Part shown: positions 1-11,511 of the stretch, in pieces
Numbering within the stretch: the first letter of the stretch is position 1
How the letters are laid out: every line of letters begins with the position of its first letter
NCBI RefSeq assembly: GCF_000499845.2
Contig: NC_023759.2
Coordinates: 41,232,672 to 41,296,671 of the forward strand
Origin: Phaseolus vulgaris
Lineage: Eukaryota; Streptophyta; Magnoliopsida; Fabales; Fabaceae
Direction of reading: 5' to 3'
Length of the DNA: 64,000 bases
The notes under the pieces: model-generated
Database searches by the model: none
What the model was told of the DNA's origin: nothing
Seen by the model: only the letters and a program-made list of their open reading frames with translations
Position numbers and translations under genes: made by a program

Positions 1-3000
1 AATACACTTTCTTTTAAAAAAACATACAAGAAACTCTCATTAAAAATATTTTAGCATCAATGCATTAATGATCCAAGATGGTACCAACTGTTTTCCTTTG
101 ATGTGTTTAGTGGGGTCCACACCAGCCCATATCACGTCACCACCAATCTTATATAATAGTGTTTCTTAAGTACACGCTTGCGAACAGTGTTTCTGTGATA
201 AACAAACTTAAGTGCACGCATGTGGATTAATAAACCCAAATCCTTTCACAAATTACAATAATCGCAAAACGTTAAGAAGACTCAGGCTCGGATTCTTCAT
301 CACAAATTAACCAAATAGAAGATGAATTTAGAAACTGAAGGTTCAGAAAAATAAACATCCAACCTTTATACTTTGCTTGGATTTGAGAATGAATTTGAGT
401 CCAAAGAATATAATGCATTTGATGTAAAACAAAGAAGAAAAATAAGATCGATTGAATTAAGTGAAAAGGAGTACAAACAACTTAAAAAAATAAAAGAAAA
501 ATTTATGAATTTAGGATTAATATGATGAGTGTAATTATAAAAAAAAATTATGAAATTGTAAGATTATAATTTCATTATTATATTAAAACTTAATTATTTT
601 TGTTTGTAACTAAAACTTTTTGTCTAGTTCATAAACTTAATTAAAAAAATATGAATTATTTAATATTGTAAATACTGCAAAATTGTTGAGAATGAATTTG
701 ATAAAATTAAAATATAAATATTTGTAAAATATTTAAGTGAAATTATAAATTTTGTGAAAATTGAATAAAATAAATTAAAATTGGTTTAAAAAATTAACAC
801 TTAATTAATATTAAACATAGAACCATACAACATGATAGAAAAAGAGAGTTAAAACTTCATTAAAAAAATATTTTTGTTATTATTACTATTATTATTCTTT
901 TATAATTTCATTATTTTATTATTATAATTATTATTTATATTTTTTTATTATTTATACATAATATTATTTTATAAATTTATTTTGATTATTATTATTATTA
1001 TTTTATAAATTTATCTTTTTAATATTATTATTACTAATTTTTTTATTATATATATATATATATTAAATTTTACTATTATTATTATTATTTAAAATAAAAT
1101 TATTATTATTTTATGATCGATGTGTTGTGGTACTTGAATTGAAAATTTTATTTAGTGAAAATTTAAATAAGCACTTGGAATTAATACAGTGATTCATTGA
1201 ATTGATTGTGGTTTCTTTCTTTTTTTTCCTTTTTATTCATATGTTTGAAATAGTTCATATACAATCAGTTATTCATCAGAAGTACAACACTTCATAATTG
1301 ATGATTAGCTTCACTATGAAAACAGCCTTCTTTAACAAACTCACACAGAGCAACAACTCACATCATTCCATGTATGCACGAAGAAGAAGAAGAGTGAACT
1401 CAACACATAGCCACTCTGTGTTTTGCATGCATGCGAATCTCTAGGCTATGAAGAGTTCCTCCATGCACAGTGAAAAGCAAGAGAGCATTTTCGTATTTCC
1501 CATTCTGGAATGCACTCATTTGGACCAGAGTTTGCTTGTCCTGTATATGCATTTTGGAAAAATGTTTATTGGTATGTTTTGATGACTTGTTAAAGTTTTT
1601 GTTGGGTCTGGATGAAGATGACTCATCCCAACAAAGGGTAGAGATTTAGAGGGGTTGATTTAGATGGACTAATTCAGGATCTATTCCTTTCCAAATTCTA
1701 TATTTAATAGTATTAAGTTATAAAAGGATTACAGTATCCTAACTAATCTCATTCAAATATATTATTTTGCTAATTAATAAAGAAAACCAAAGAACTATGA
1801 TGATGAATAAGAAGTGAGACAGTAATATCTATTTTGCTAACTAAAAACAAGGTTTATATTTATATAACTAGTAACTTGTTTTGAATTTACATATCATAAC
1901 TATGAGAATCAAAGAATTTTAAATACGTCACAATTAGAACTTATAATTATTTTCTGAACTAAAAAAGTATCAGATCTGGAACTAGAAGTCAAGGTTCATC
2001 AAGGAAGAAGCAACATTGTCTGATCAAAGGATTAGATATACATTAATTCAATCATAAAAGCATATTCTAAGAAAGAAATGAAAATCGTTGTCTGCTTTGC
2101 ACTCTGCAGAAAATTACCTGCCAGGGAGATGAAAAGGCTATGGTGTATGAACAAAGGATGATGCTGACAAGTCTAAGAAGACTAGTCAAATTAAACCAAC
2201 CCCAAGCGTTTAATATGGGGCCATGATAGCCAAATTTCTAGGTATAAGGGATTAGCGTGATCCTCTTATCCTGCACAAATCTAGAAAAAAAATACTAGAA
2301 AATTCCACGTGAATTATATCTTCTTTTTTTTTCTTAATATTGACGGTACGTATTATTTGCTGTTAATGACAATATAATTAAATGTTCTTTCATAAATATA
2401 AATTCATACAATAATATCCAACATGTTGAGTGCAACTTTTAATCATCTTATCAACTATTTAGTCAATAGCTAAAAACAATCCATAATGATGCAACCCAAA
2501 AGCAAAGTCTTTCTGAATACTACCAACTACAAAAGAACACAATGTTGCTTAATGATTGAGACACATCTGCAGAAAGCTTGATTTTCAAAAGAATATATAA
2601 ATATAGGATATAGAGTGCAACTAGTTTTCAGTACAACCAAACAATAGTTTATTCAGGAGTGACTTTATCATTTAAAAATGTAGTTTGAACAGGGGGCAGT
2701 TGTTCAAAACCAACCATGATATAGGGACTGGTTTAGTGTATTAATTCACATAAATTGCGAGAGCAAATGGCTTGGTTGTCCTTTTCATTTGAATTTGAAA
2801 AGGTTTAACAATGACAGAGATGGGATTTGTCTTTGTTGGGATTGTTGTTTTGTGCTAACTGTTAAGTTTTGAGAAATTTCTATGACTGGAACTCATTAAA
2901 CACCTAGTGGAGAGTGGAGACAACCTGGAATTCTTAAAAATGTAGTTTCAAGGCTCAAGTTAACCTAATTTTGTTGGAAAATTGACTGAAATGATTGACA

Positions 3001-4146
3001 GTATATAATATGCGTGCGTACGATGAATGAAGAAGGGTTGGTCTTACAAATTTGTCCTTCCTCTTATCTACCTCACACTAACATAAAAAAAAGAAGAAAA
3101 AAAAAGCATAACTAGAATAGAACTATATATACTCTCACTTCAAAAAAATATAAAAAAATTAACTCATACCCAAGTTAACTAACAAAAAAAAAAGTTTTAC
3201 AAAGTATTATTAAAAAGAACTATTTTAGTTATACTTTTTGTTTTAATCATTATATATTTATATTGTTTACTTTATTAATTTATACTGCATCTTAACAAAT
3301 TAACTATATTTAAAATAACATAAGTAAACGTCTTTGAATCGTTGTGAAACATAGGAAAAATATAGTATTTACTTAATTTAGTAAGAGATCAGTAAATGCC
3401 TTTTTTTTCAACCCTTTAAATAACGACCTTTGAACTGCAGTCCACATAAAGAAGAGTACCAATCATGAGTTTACAAACATATAAAAGTTACTTTTTTTAT
3501 TAAAAAAAATAATTTTTCATACATTAAAATTAATTTACATACACTATTTATAAAAAAATTATTTAAATTGTAAATTTTTACTACCACTTAAATTTAAATT
3601 ATAAAAATATTTTATTTTTTCTGTAAGTGTTTAGCAAAACAAATATCTAAACAGAATTTATACCTATTTTCTTTAAGAAAATGGTGAACACAAATTCTCT
3701 TTTTTTGTTACATTGGTAGATGGTAAAAATAAATATTTAAAATCATATTAAAGGTGAATGTGTAATAATAATAAAAACTTAATAATTATAATAGATACAC
3801 TTAATTAAATATATTTTTATAATAATTGTTTTTCAAGCTTTATTTCAAATGCATGAAAAATAATATTGATAAAGAAGCAAGTTCCTTCCTCTGTCTTCAT
3901 TTTCAATTTTTTTCTTACTAAGTCATTTTGTTTTCACTTTCTTATCTAAACCAAACATTTCTTTTTCTATTGAATCTGCCTCGTTATACAAATGATAGAG
4001 TGAAAGCAACCTAGTATGAAATTAAACACATGTTTTAGTTTTTATACTACTAAACTTTAGAACATGTATAAAACTTAGTTTCAGGCCCAATCCAGATCAA
4101 CCTACCCTAATATTCAGTTCAAGTCATCAACATTGAAGTCCTGCAA
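1..4146. other. AT-rich intergenic DNA, no gene seen
   Basis: No open frame here has recognisable coding content on either strand. The stretch is AT-rich with many short A and T runs, an interrupted ATT repeat near 870-1,112 and a short TA run within it. A small open frame from the ATG at 1,448 is not recognised and has no support beyond its length. Nothing resembling a tRNA or a transposon protein was found. Confidence 0.7.
870..1112. repeat. Interrupted (ATT)n low-complexity repeat
   Basis: The stretch is composed almost only of ATT and TTA units broken by short T runs, with a TATATATA core near 1,050. It is a simple AT-rich microsatellite region with no coding content. Confidence 0.8.
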
Positions 4147-4153
4147 TTAAAGG

Positions 4154-4828
4154 GGACAATTTCTTCCTCCGCCTTCATATAGTTTCTTCCTGCACCTCCA
4201 TAAATATTTTAATTCTAAATTTACCCTTGAGTAAAAGGTGCACTTCCATAAATATTTTAAATTCTAAAATTACCCTTATACAGAAGGTGCAAGTTTTTTT
4301 TTTATTTTTAAATTGTATAATTAGTAGACCTTTCAAATTCTAAAATTTAAAATATATTTTTATATTCTAAATTCTAAAGTTTAAAAGATATTTTTGAATT
4401 AAAAAAAATACATTTTAAATTTTAAAATTTGAAATACAATTTTGTTTTCTGAATTATAAAATTTATAAGGTATTTTTTGGGTTCAAAAATACATTTTGAA
4501 CTCCAAAATTTAGAATACCTTTTTCTTCAAAATTTTAAAATTTGAAATGTATTTTCAAACTCAAAAATATCTTTTAAATTTTAAAATTCGAAAAAAAAAT
4601 TGTATTCTAAATTCTAGAGTCTAAAATATATTTTCAAACCCAAAAAATACATTCTTAACTCTTGAATTTAAATATTTTAAATTCTAGAGTTTAAAATGGA
4701 TTTTTAAACACAAAAAATAAAAATTGAATTCTAAAATCCGTATAAAGAGAAAAAGAGAGTCAATTAGAAAATAACAAAGTCGTCATTTTACGTCTGCAGG
4801 AAGAAAGGAGGCGCAGCAAGAAATCGCC
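4154..4828. mobile_element. Short non-autonomous Mutator-like element (candidate)
   Basis: A 675 bp AT-rich block is flanked by TTAAAGG at 4,147-4,153 and again at 4,829-4,835. Its ends are imperfect inverted repeats: the left begins GGACAATTTCTTCCTCCGCC and the reverse complement of the right begins GGCGATTTCTTGCTGCGCC. Inside the left end, near 4,182-4,230, the sequence (TTCTTCCTGCACCTCCAT, then an AT stretch, then CCCTT..AGTAAA) matches the terminal and subterminal part of the large Mutator-like element that begins at 4,913. This suggests it is a deleted relative. The interior has many variants of TTCTAAAATTT and an imperfect tandem duplication at about 4,191-4,290. There is no open frame. 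Confidence 0.5.
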
Positions 4829-4912
4829 TTAAAGGATCCTAGTTTTTGGGATTAGCCCATCCTAAGGAATATTTGTTTGAAAGAAAACATGTATCAAACA
4901 ACCCATCAAACA

Positions 4913-4958
4913 GAGTGCTTCTTCCTGCACCTCCATCCCTTCTTCAGCCACCCCCATA
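4913..4958 (+). repeat. Left terminal inverted repeat of the MULE
   Basis: 46 bp starting GAGTGCTTCTTCCTGCACCT and ending CCCCCATA. It matches the reverse complement of 11,512-11,557 at 45 of 46 positions. The 9 bp target duplication lies directly to its left. Confidence 0.93.
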
Positions 4959-5205
4959 TACTTTTAAAATTCTAAATTTGTCCTTCAGTAAAGAAAGATA
5001 AAAATAGAAAATTTGTTTTACTTTTCTACACATAGTGAAAACGAAGGTGTTTGGTCCTTGGTGTTTGGTGCTTGGTGCTTGCCGGTGGTGATAGTGGTGC
5101 TTGTGGTGGTAACCGTGGTGGTGGTACTCTTGATGTGGTGGGTGGTCTTCACGGCTTGTATTCTCCGTTCGTAGGTAAGTCTTCGTGCTTTAAACACTTA
5201 TTTCT

Positions 5206-5600
5206 CCGGATTTGGTTAATCCGCTAGATCACCGGATTGTATAATCCGTGCAATGAACTTCATGTTATCCACCCCTATAATCCGGAATGTTTTTACAATC
5301 CGTAAGACAACATTAAAGTGTTCCAGATTAGTTAAATTGGGGGTAAACCGGATCCGGAACAAACATACTCACTTTTCTGGATTGTGTAATCCAGTACAAA
5401 ATGAACTATGGATTACATAATCTGGAAGTCATTTTAGAACTTTAAATATGACTTATGGATTATGTAATCCGGAATGCAATTTGCTGTTTTAATTTGACTT
5501 ATGGATTAAACAATCTAGAAGTCACTTTGAAGTTGTGAAATGCATTACGGATTATCTAATCTGGAAGATACTATTTTACTTATGGATTACACTATCCGGA
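5206..5600. repeat. Left subterminal array of CCGGATTA/TAATCCGG dyads
   Basis: About ten copies of an imperfect palindrome occur here with irregular spacing of roughly 25-50 bp. The general form is CCGGATTA, two to four variable bases, then TAATCCGG. Examples start near 5,206 and 5,232, and the last is near 5,583-5,600. Several copies keep only one half-site or have TGGATTA in place of CGGATTA. The same motif fills the other subterminal zone (10,823-11,175). The stretch is upstream of the transposase start and is non-coding. Confidence 0.85.
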
Positions 5601-5745
5601 AGGGTAATTGAATGTTGTTTTTATTTTGCATACTTGTGTGAATTTATGAAAATTAGAATAAAATAGAAATTTATGTTTTATGAATGAAGGTGTAAGTATG
5701 GACATGGAGGTTGGATTGATTACAAAAAGATCGAATGAAGTATAA

Positions 5746-8589
5746 ATGATATATATGGAAGAATTAATGAATTTTGTGCATCAACATGAATTAGTTGAAG
5801 AGGATTATGGTACTCATTTTACAACAGATGAGGTGAATAAAATTTCATTCTATTTATGTTTATTACTTTATAATTTGAAGAAGTGTTTTTGTAATATTGT
5901 TGGAATAACTTTGTGTAGGTTTTTCCTTCGCGAGAAGACTTACTTGAATGGGTCCGTAGGGTTGCTTATAGACTTGGTTTTGTTATTGTCATTATTAGGT
6001 CTGACATAGTAAATGGGAAGCAAGGGAGAAAAACATATGTCTTGTTAGGTTGTGAAAGGGGGGGGGGGGGGTAGTTACAGAAAGTATAAGGATGGTTTGG
6101 AGGTTACTGTAATTGGTACTCGAAAATGTCAATGTCCCTTTAAATTGCGAGGTAAACCTATTGGAAAGGGTCAAGGTTGGGTACTTAAGGTAATATGTGG
6201 TACTCATAATCATGATTTGTATGATACATTAGTTGGTCATCCATATGTGGGCAGATTAAAAGCGAATGAACATTCCATGCTTGTTGATATGACTAAAAGA
6301 ATGGTTAAACCGAGTAGCATACTACGTACTTTGAAGGAGAATAATGAGGATAATATGACAACAATAAAGCAAGTATACAATGCAAGATACTCATACAAGA
6401 GATCAGTTAGAGGACCACGAACTGAATTACAACAATTAATGATGTTGTTAGACCGTGACAACTATCTTCACTGGAGTACGTGTCATGAGTCTTCCAATAT
6501 TGTTAGTGATATTTTTTGGACTCATCCTGATGTTGTGAAACTTTTGAATGCATTTAACATTGTATTCTTGATGGATAAGACTTACAAAACAAACAAGTAT
6601 CGACTGCCTTTGCTTGAGATTGTTGGTGTGACTTGTACAGGTTTGTCCTTTTCTGCTGGTTTTGCATTCTTATCTAGCGAGAAGGAAAAGAAATTCATAT
6701 GGGCACTACAAAAATTTAGAGGGTCACTTTTGACATCGCATGTGGGGCCTGAAGTCATTGTTTGTGATAGAGATCTTGCTTTGATGAATGCCATCAATAT
6801 TGTGTTTCCTAAAGCAAGAAACCTTCTTTGTCGGTTTCATATCAATAAGAATGTTAAAACAAAGTGTAAAATGTTGGTTGATTCTGTCGAGGCTTGGGAA
6901 GTTGTGATGGATTCATGGAGGACTATCATTGATTGTACAGATATTGCTCAATTTGATGAGTTTGTTAAAAGTTTTGAAACTATTTGTTCACCGTGGCCAT
7001 TACTTGTTGAATATGTGAAGAACACATGGATTATTCCGCACAAAGAAAAATTTGTAAAGTGTTGGACAGATTCATTAATGCATTTGAGAAATACAACATC
7101 AAACAGGTATATCAATGCCTTTACTTTGTTTAGAACATGTATAACGTCTAATTGTTTTATGTTTTATACTTATACAGGGTTGAATCAGCTCATTGGTCTT
7201 TGAAACGAATATTACAAAATAGCATGGGAGACTTGTGCTCATGTTGGGATGCTATCAAGTATGTTATTATACTTCAACATAACGAAATCAAGGCATCCTT
7301 TGAAATGAGTCTACATGTGATAGGACACACATTCAATGTGCAGTTGTACAAGATGTTGGTTGGCTTTGTATCTAAACATGCTTTGATTCTCATTGCTGAA
7401 GAGTTTGATCGGGTCAATGATGTGGGGTTTGATAGTGAATGTTGTGGATGTGTACTTAGACGGACTCACGGATTACCATGTGCTTGTCAATTAGCCGGAT
7501 ATGCTATGGGTGTCATTCCTCTTAATGAAGTTCATGTTATGTGGACGAGACTAAGCTTTTCAGATTTATCTAAATGTGATTCATCATCTGAGTTGTCAAT
7601 TCAACAAGAATGGGATGTCATTCTATCCCGGTTCAAACAGGTTGACATGTGTGGCAAAGTGACAATTAAAAACAAGTTGTGTGAAATTTCCTACCTATAC
7701 ATGACAACATTATGTGCACCACTTAATGTAGTCAAGACAAAAGGATCCCAAAAGAGTCAAACAAACAAATTTCAGAGGTCTACAAAACGCATCCCTTCAT
7801 ATTTTGAGCATGTAGATCGCATCCATATTGTAAATGATAGCTCATCATCTTTGAAGACTCCTAAAGGAAATGTTAAGGTGACGGCCAACACCAATGCAAT
7901 TCCCATGCTTAATCAATTTCATCCGAAATGTCACCCTTATATTTTGGATGTAATAGATGTTAAAGCAGATGGACATTGTGGGTTTCGTGCTATTGTCTCC
8001 TTGTTGGGGATGGGTGAAGAGTCATGGCCACTTATCATAATGGATTTATTCAAAGAAATATCTCAGTGGCGTGAAGAATACGCAACATTATTAGGTGGTC
8101 ATCAACGGGTAGAACATATCAAGAGATCTCTACTAGTGGATGAGTTTCAGTGGTAAGTGTATATTCATAAGAGTCATGTGCATTGATTAATTGAACTTGT
8201 ATGCTATCTAATTTCATTATTGTATTTTGCAGGCTAGTGTTGACAAATGGATGACAATACCGGATATGGGATACTTAATAGCAAGCAGATACAATATTAT
8301 CTTAGTTTGTTTGTCTTTGAAACAAAATATTACTATTTTCCCATTACGTACTGCACCCCCTACCGATGTTGGTCTACACCAATTACTATGTATTGGTCAT
8401 GTATATGATTCACACTTTGTGCAGGTAAAAATGATTTATGATTGTCTCATACCTACCGCTGACATTTTATGGTGTACACATTGTTACCCAGAGGCAAGGT
8501 TATGGTCATCATATTACGTTGGTAGGATGCAATCTTTTACCCAATTAATTAGTATTAGTCCGACATATGTGAACCTTGGAGACGATTGA
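5746..8589 (+). pseudogene. MULE transposase with SWIM and OTU domains, frame broken at a 14-G run
   Basis: Transposase of the surrounding element. Exons fit 5,746-5,832, 5,919-7,106, 7,178-8,152 and 8,238-8,589. The start is the ATG at 5,746 or the in-frame ATG at 5,755. Domains in order: an N-terminal WRKY-GCM1/FAR1-like zinc-binding region ending in GTHNHDL; the MULE DDE core, with D in LMDKTYKTN, D in VCDRDLALMNAI, a CRFHINKNV stretch and the acidic residue of VEAWE; a SWIM-like finger CGCVLRRTHGLPCAC; and an OTU-type cysteine protease domain with DGHCGFRAI (catalytic Cys) and GHVYDSHFVQV (His). The run of 14 G at 6,058-6,071 shifts the frame; 13 G would keep it open. The last acceptor may be TAG at 8,237, which keeps frame, rather than GCAG at 8,232, which does not. 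Legume databases often mislabel this family as PKS-NRPS cheA-like. Confidence 0.85.
6058..6071 (+). other. 14-G homopolymer inside the transposase coding exon
   Basis: Fourteen consecutive G lie between the frame that reads TYVLLGCER and the frame that reads SYRKYKDGLEVTV. With 14 G the upstream frame meets TAG at 6,072-6,074; with 13 the two parts join. It is either a true slippage mutation or a base-count error in the assembly. Confidence 0.85.
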
Positions 8590-8797
8590 TGTAGACATAA
8601 TTTATAATGTGGGGTTCTTATTCATAATTTATTACTTAACTTCTGATTCATAATTTATTACTTCATTTCCGATTCATAATGAATTCGTGTTTATGTCAGA
8701 TAAAAATAAAATAGCAAACACTACAACATAAATTAATTAAACCATATTGTACACATACAAAGTTATTATTATTACAATCATGTAATAAAACAAAATA

Positions 8798-10714
8798 TCA
8801 ACGACGTCCACGAACATTACGTGATCGTCTAGTGTACACCGCCCCGTCATCTGTCACGATTCGGGCTAAATGCAGTGCTGCCTGTGTACTCTCATATGCG
8901 TTAGTGCCTTCAGTGACCTGACGACAATCTATCATGCGTTGGAGAATACTAACAATGCGCCTAAATATACCCTGCACCAACTTCAAAATAAATTAAACTT
9001 CTCAAATATATTGTTTAATCACATAACAATAAAAAAAATATTACCGAATGTGCACGCTCATCTTGAGACGAGAGACCTGCCTGCTCAGCATTTGGAATAC
9101 GAAGGCGACGACATGGTACAACACTGGGTTGATCTCCAAGCTCACCTCTGCGAATGTATGGGTGTGACACCGTCCTGAACCAAGACATGTACTCAGGAAC
9201 ACATGTAGATGGACTAGAAGCAGCTATCAAACCTGTCACCAAGTGGTGATCAAATTGCAACCACCTTTGATCAATGACATGTGCACCAGGACTCTCAGTC
9301 GGCATCGGTGATGGTGGAATGCTCTGCTCGTAGCCAAATTGGAGCAACACACGCTCGGGCATATGTCTCTATGATAAGTTGCCCAATCGTAGGTAACCCG
9401 AGAATAAATAAATGGTCTCAAATGGCCTGCTCAATCTGTGGTCCTCATATGGAGTCCAGATGACGTCATCGTGTGTGAGCCCATCCAACTACACCCGCAC
9501 ATCACCAACCGCACAAATCTGATGAGCAACAATGTATCGTGTTGCCCGCGAATGTACCTCGTCATATGAGGGATTAATATCCCTTCTTCCCATGCCCGAG
9601 AAGTGCTCATAAATCCATGCCTGCATAATTCCATTATATTAATTATAAAATATTTAATACAAAAAATTATGGAATGTAACATGTGATTGCTAATTATTTG
9701 TATGGTTTCATACCTGAACAAGTGTCACATAACTGCCCAACTGCTTTGTGTTAAAGTAGGAGGCATCCTTCAACTGCTCATATAGATGTGCAAGTGCTGC
9801 TGCTCCCCATGCGTATCCACCGCACATACGAAGATTGTTGAATAACAACAAGTACGAAACAGATAGAGATGTGGCAATTTTATATGCAAAAATAGTGCAT
9901 CCAACCACATGCAACAAGTAAGCTCTAGCAGCACACTCCCAAGCCTCTTGAGCGCAACATTCCGCATATATATCTCGAAGCCAACTCAATCGTACATGGA
10001 CGCCTCGACACTGCCTCATCTCAGCCTTCCCACGAGCGTCATCCACCCGTAACAACTCAGTTAAAATAGTTGCAGCTCCGTTGTACTCTAAGGGCACATA
10101 AGTAGGGAATTGACCCAAAATGGGGAGGTGTAAAAGAGATGACACATCATCAAGTGTGATGGTCATCTCACCTATGGGAAGGTGGAAGGAGTTTGTCTCA
10201 GCATGCCACCTTTCAACAAAGGCTGAAATCAACCCCCTGTCCCCCACCTCATAGCTTATATTGCACAGACTAAATAATCCAGAATTTTGTATAAGAACTT
10301 CAATCTCAGCATGAGGCATCCCAAATTTACGTAATTTCCTACCGTGGGATACCAATTTAAGTTCTCCCCGATCCTAATACAAAATTTGTATATATTTAAT
10401 ATAATTAAATCAATTTAAACAATAATTAACAAAAACAATTTAATTGAAGGTTTTTTCGTTCTTACCTCACCATCCCAAAGCTTAACAGCAACATGGTCAG
10501 CAAAATTTACCAGCAAAGACATATCAGAAGGTCCTCCAGGAAACCCTTCTCCCTGGTCCATTTGCCTATCATCATGTAATTCTTGTTGATTGTCATTATC
10601 AATATTAACATCACCAATTCTTTCCTCCACAACACCTCGATCTCTTCTACGGACGAATGCCGTTGGTCTTGTTCGATCATGACCTTGAGATCCACCACCT
10701 CTTGTTTTAGCCAT
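8798..10714 (-). pseudogene. Plant mobile domain (PMD, MAIN/MAIL-like) gene with two in-frame TAG stops
   Basis: Reads on the minus strand as four exons, 10,714-10,466, 10,373-9,714, 9,620-9,045 and 8,971-8,798. All joins are in phase 0, giving 553 codons if the stops are read through. The start is chosen at MAKTRG, the usual PMD N-terminus; an upstream in-frame ATG at 10,741 exists. Typical family signatures are FPGGPSDMSLLVNFADHV, a WDGE..GELKLVSHGRKL junction, LPIGEMTITLDDVSSLLHLP, and the C-terminal MPERVLLQFGYEQSIP and VSHPYIRRG. In exon 3 there are TAG codons at 9,491-9,489 and 9,371-9,369, each within well-matching sequence, so the copy is likely broken. Cellular PMD proteins (MAIN, MAIL1) act with PP7-like phosphatase in silencing; the transposon-borne forms are known, but their role is unclear. 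It faces the transposase tail to tail. Confidence 0.85.
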
Positions 10715-10822
10715 ATCTGTCATAGGTGAACCATGGCACATAATCTAAAAAAAAGTTCTTCAACTGGAAACAAAATAAACTAAACAAGATTGCATAAGTG
10801 AAACTCCAAAAAAAAGTCACTT

Positions 10823-11175
10823 CCGGATTAGCTAATCTGAAATCCTAAAATTAATACTACCGGATTATCTAATCCGAAACCAACAATTAAAAAACACATA
10901 CCAGATTATATAACTAATTAATCACTACTGAATTATTTAATCCGAAAACCTATGTAATCCGGAACTATTCAAAAAGACTACCAGATTATTTAATCCGAAA
11001 ACCTATGTAATCCGGAACTATTCAAAAAGACTACCAGATTATTTAATCCGAAACCTATGTAATCCGGAACTATTCAAAAAGACTACCGGATTTGGAACTA
11101 TTGAAAAAGACTACCGGATTATTAAATATGGAACCTAACTACACACTACCGGATTTAAAAATCTCTGTGATGCGG
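10823..11175. repeat. Right subterminal array of CCGGATTA/TAATCCGG dyads
   Basis: About ten whole or half copies of the same dyad as in the left subterminal zone, e.g. CCGGATTAGCTAATCTG at 10,823 and CCGGATTATCTAATCCG just after. It lies upstream of the PMD gene start. Part of it has expanded as a 53 bp tandem repeat. Confidence 0.85.
10932..11090. repeat. 53 bp tandem repeat, about three copies
   Basis: Units start at 10,932, 10,985 and 11,038 (first bases ATTATTTAATCCGAAA). Each contains one TAATCCGAAA half-site and one TGTAATCCGGAAC half-site followed by TATTCAAAAAGACTACC. The third unit lacks one A. It is a local expansion of the subterminal dyad array. Confidence 0.9.
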
Positions 11176-11511
11176 AACAAAACAATGTATGCTTTAAAAC
11201 AATTCCTTTACAAAAAAATCTGGAACTAACCTTTTCTGTGTTGGATGAAGAGGCTCAATGCTTCAACAATGATTTGGAGTTACAATGGAAGTGAATGGTG
11301 ACGAGGATGGGGGCTGCTGGGCGAGGATGGAGGTTGCTGGTTGATTGAAGAAAAGGAGGTGAATGAGAGGGGTGGGTGTCGCCGCGCCTTCTGCCGCTGC
11401 TGGTGAAACGAAGCAAAGAGATAAAACAAAGTGGGTTGGGGTAAAATTAGGTTTAGTTTTAAATTTTTAATATTATTTTACTGAGGGGCATAATAGTAAA
11501 ATCACGTTTAT

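Noticed and set aside
1441..1600. Small ATG frame and a short CATAGCC/GGCTATG inverted repeat near 1,400-1,450
   Set aside because: Seven-base arms with a loose loop are expected by chance; no miRNA-like duplex and no protein family.
5746..8589. Polyketide/NRPS-type enzyme, the common database label for this protein family
   Set aside because: The sequence contains MULE transposase, SWIM and OTU motifs only; no synthase motif is visible.
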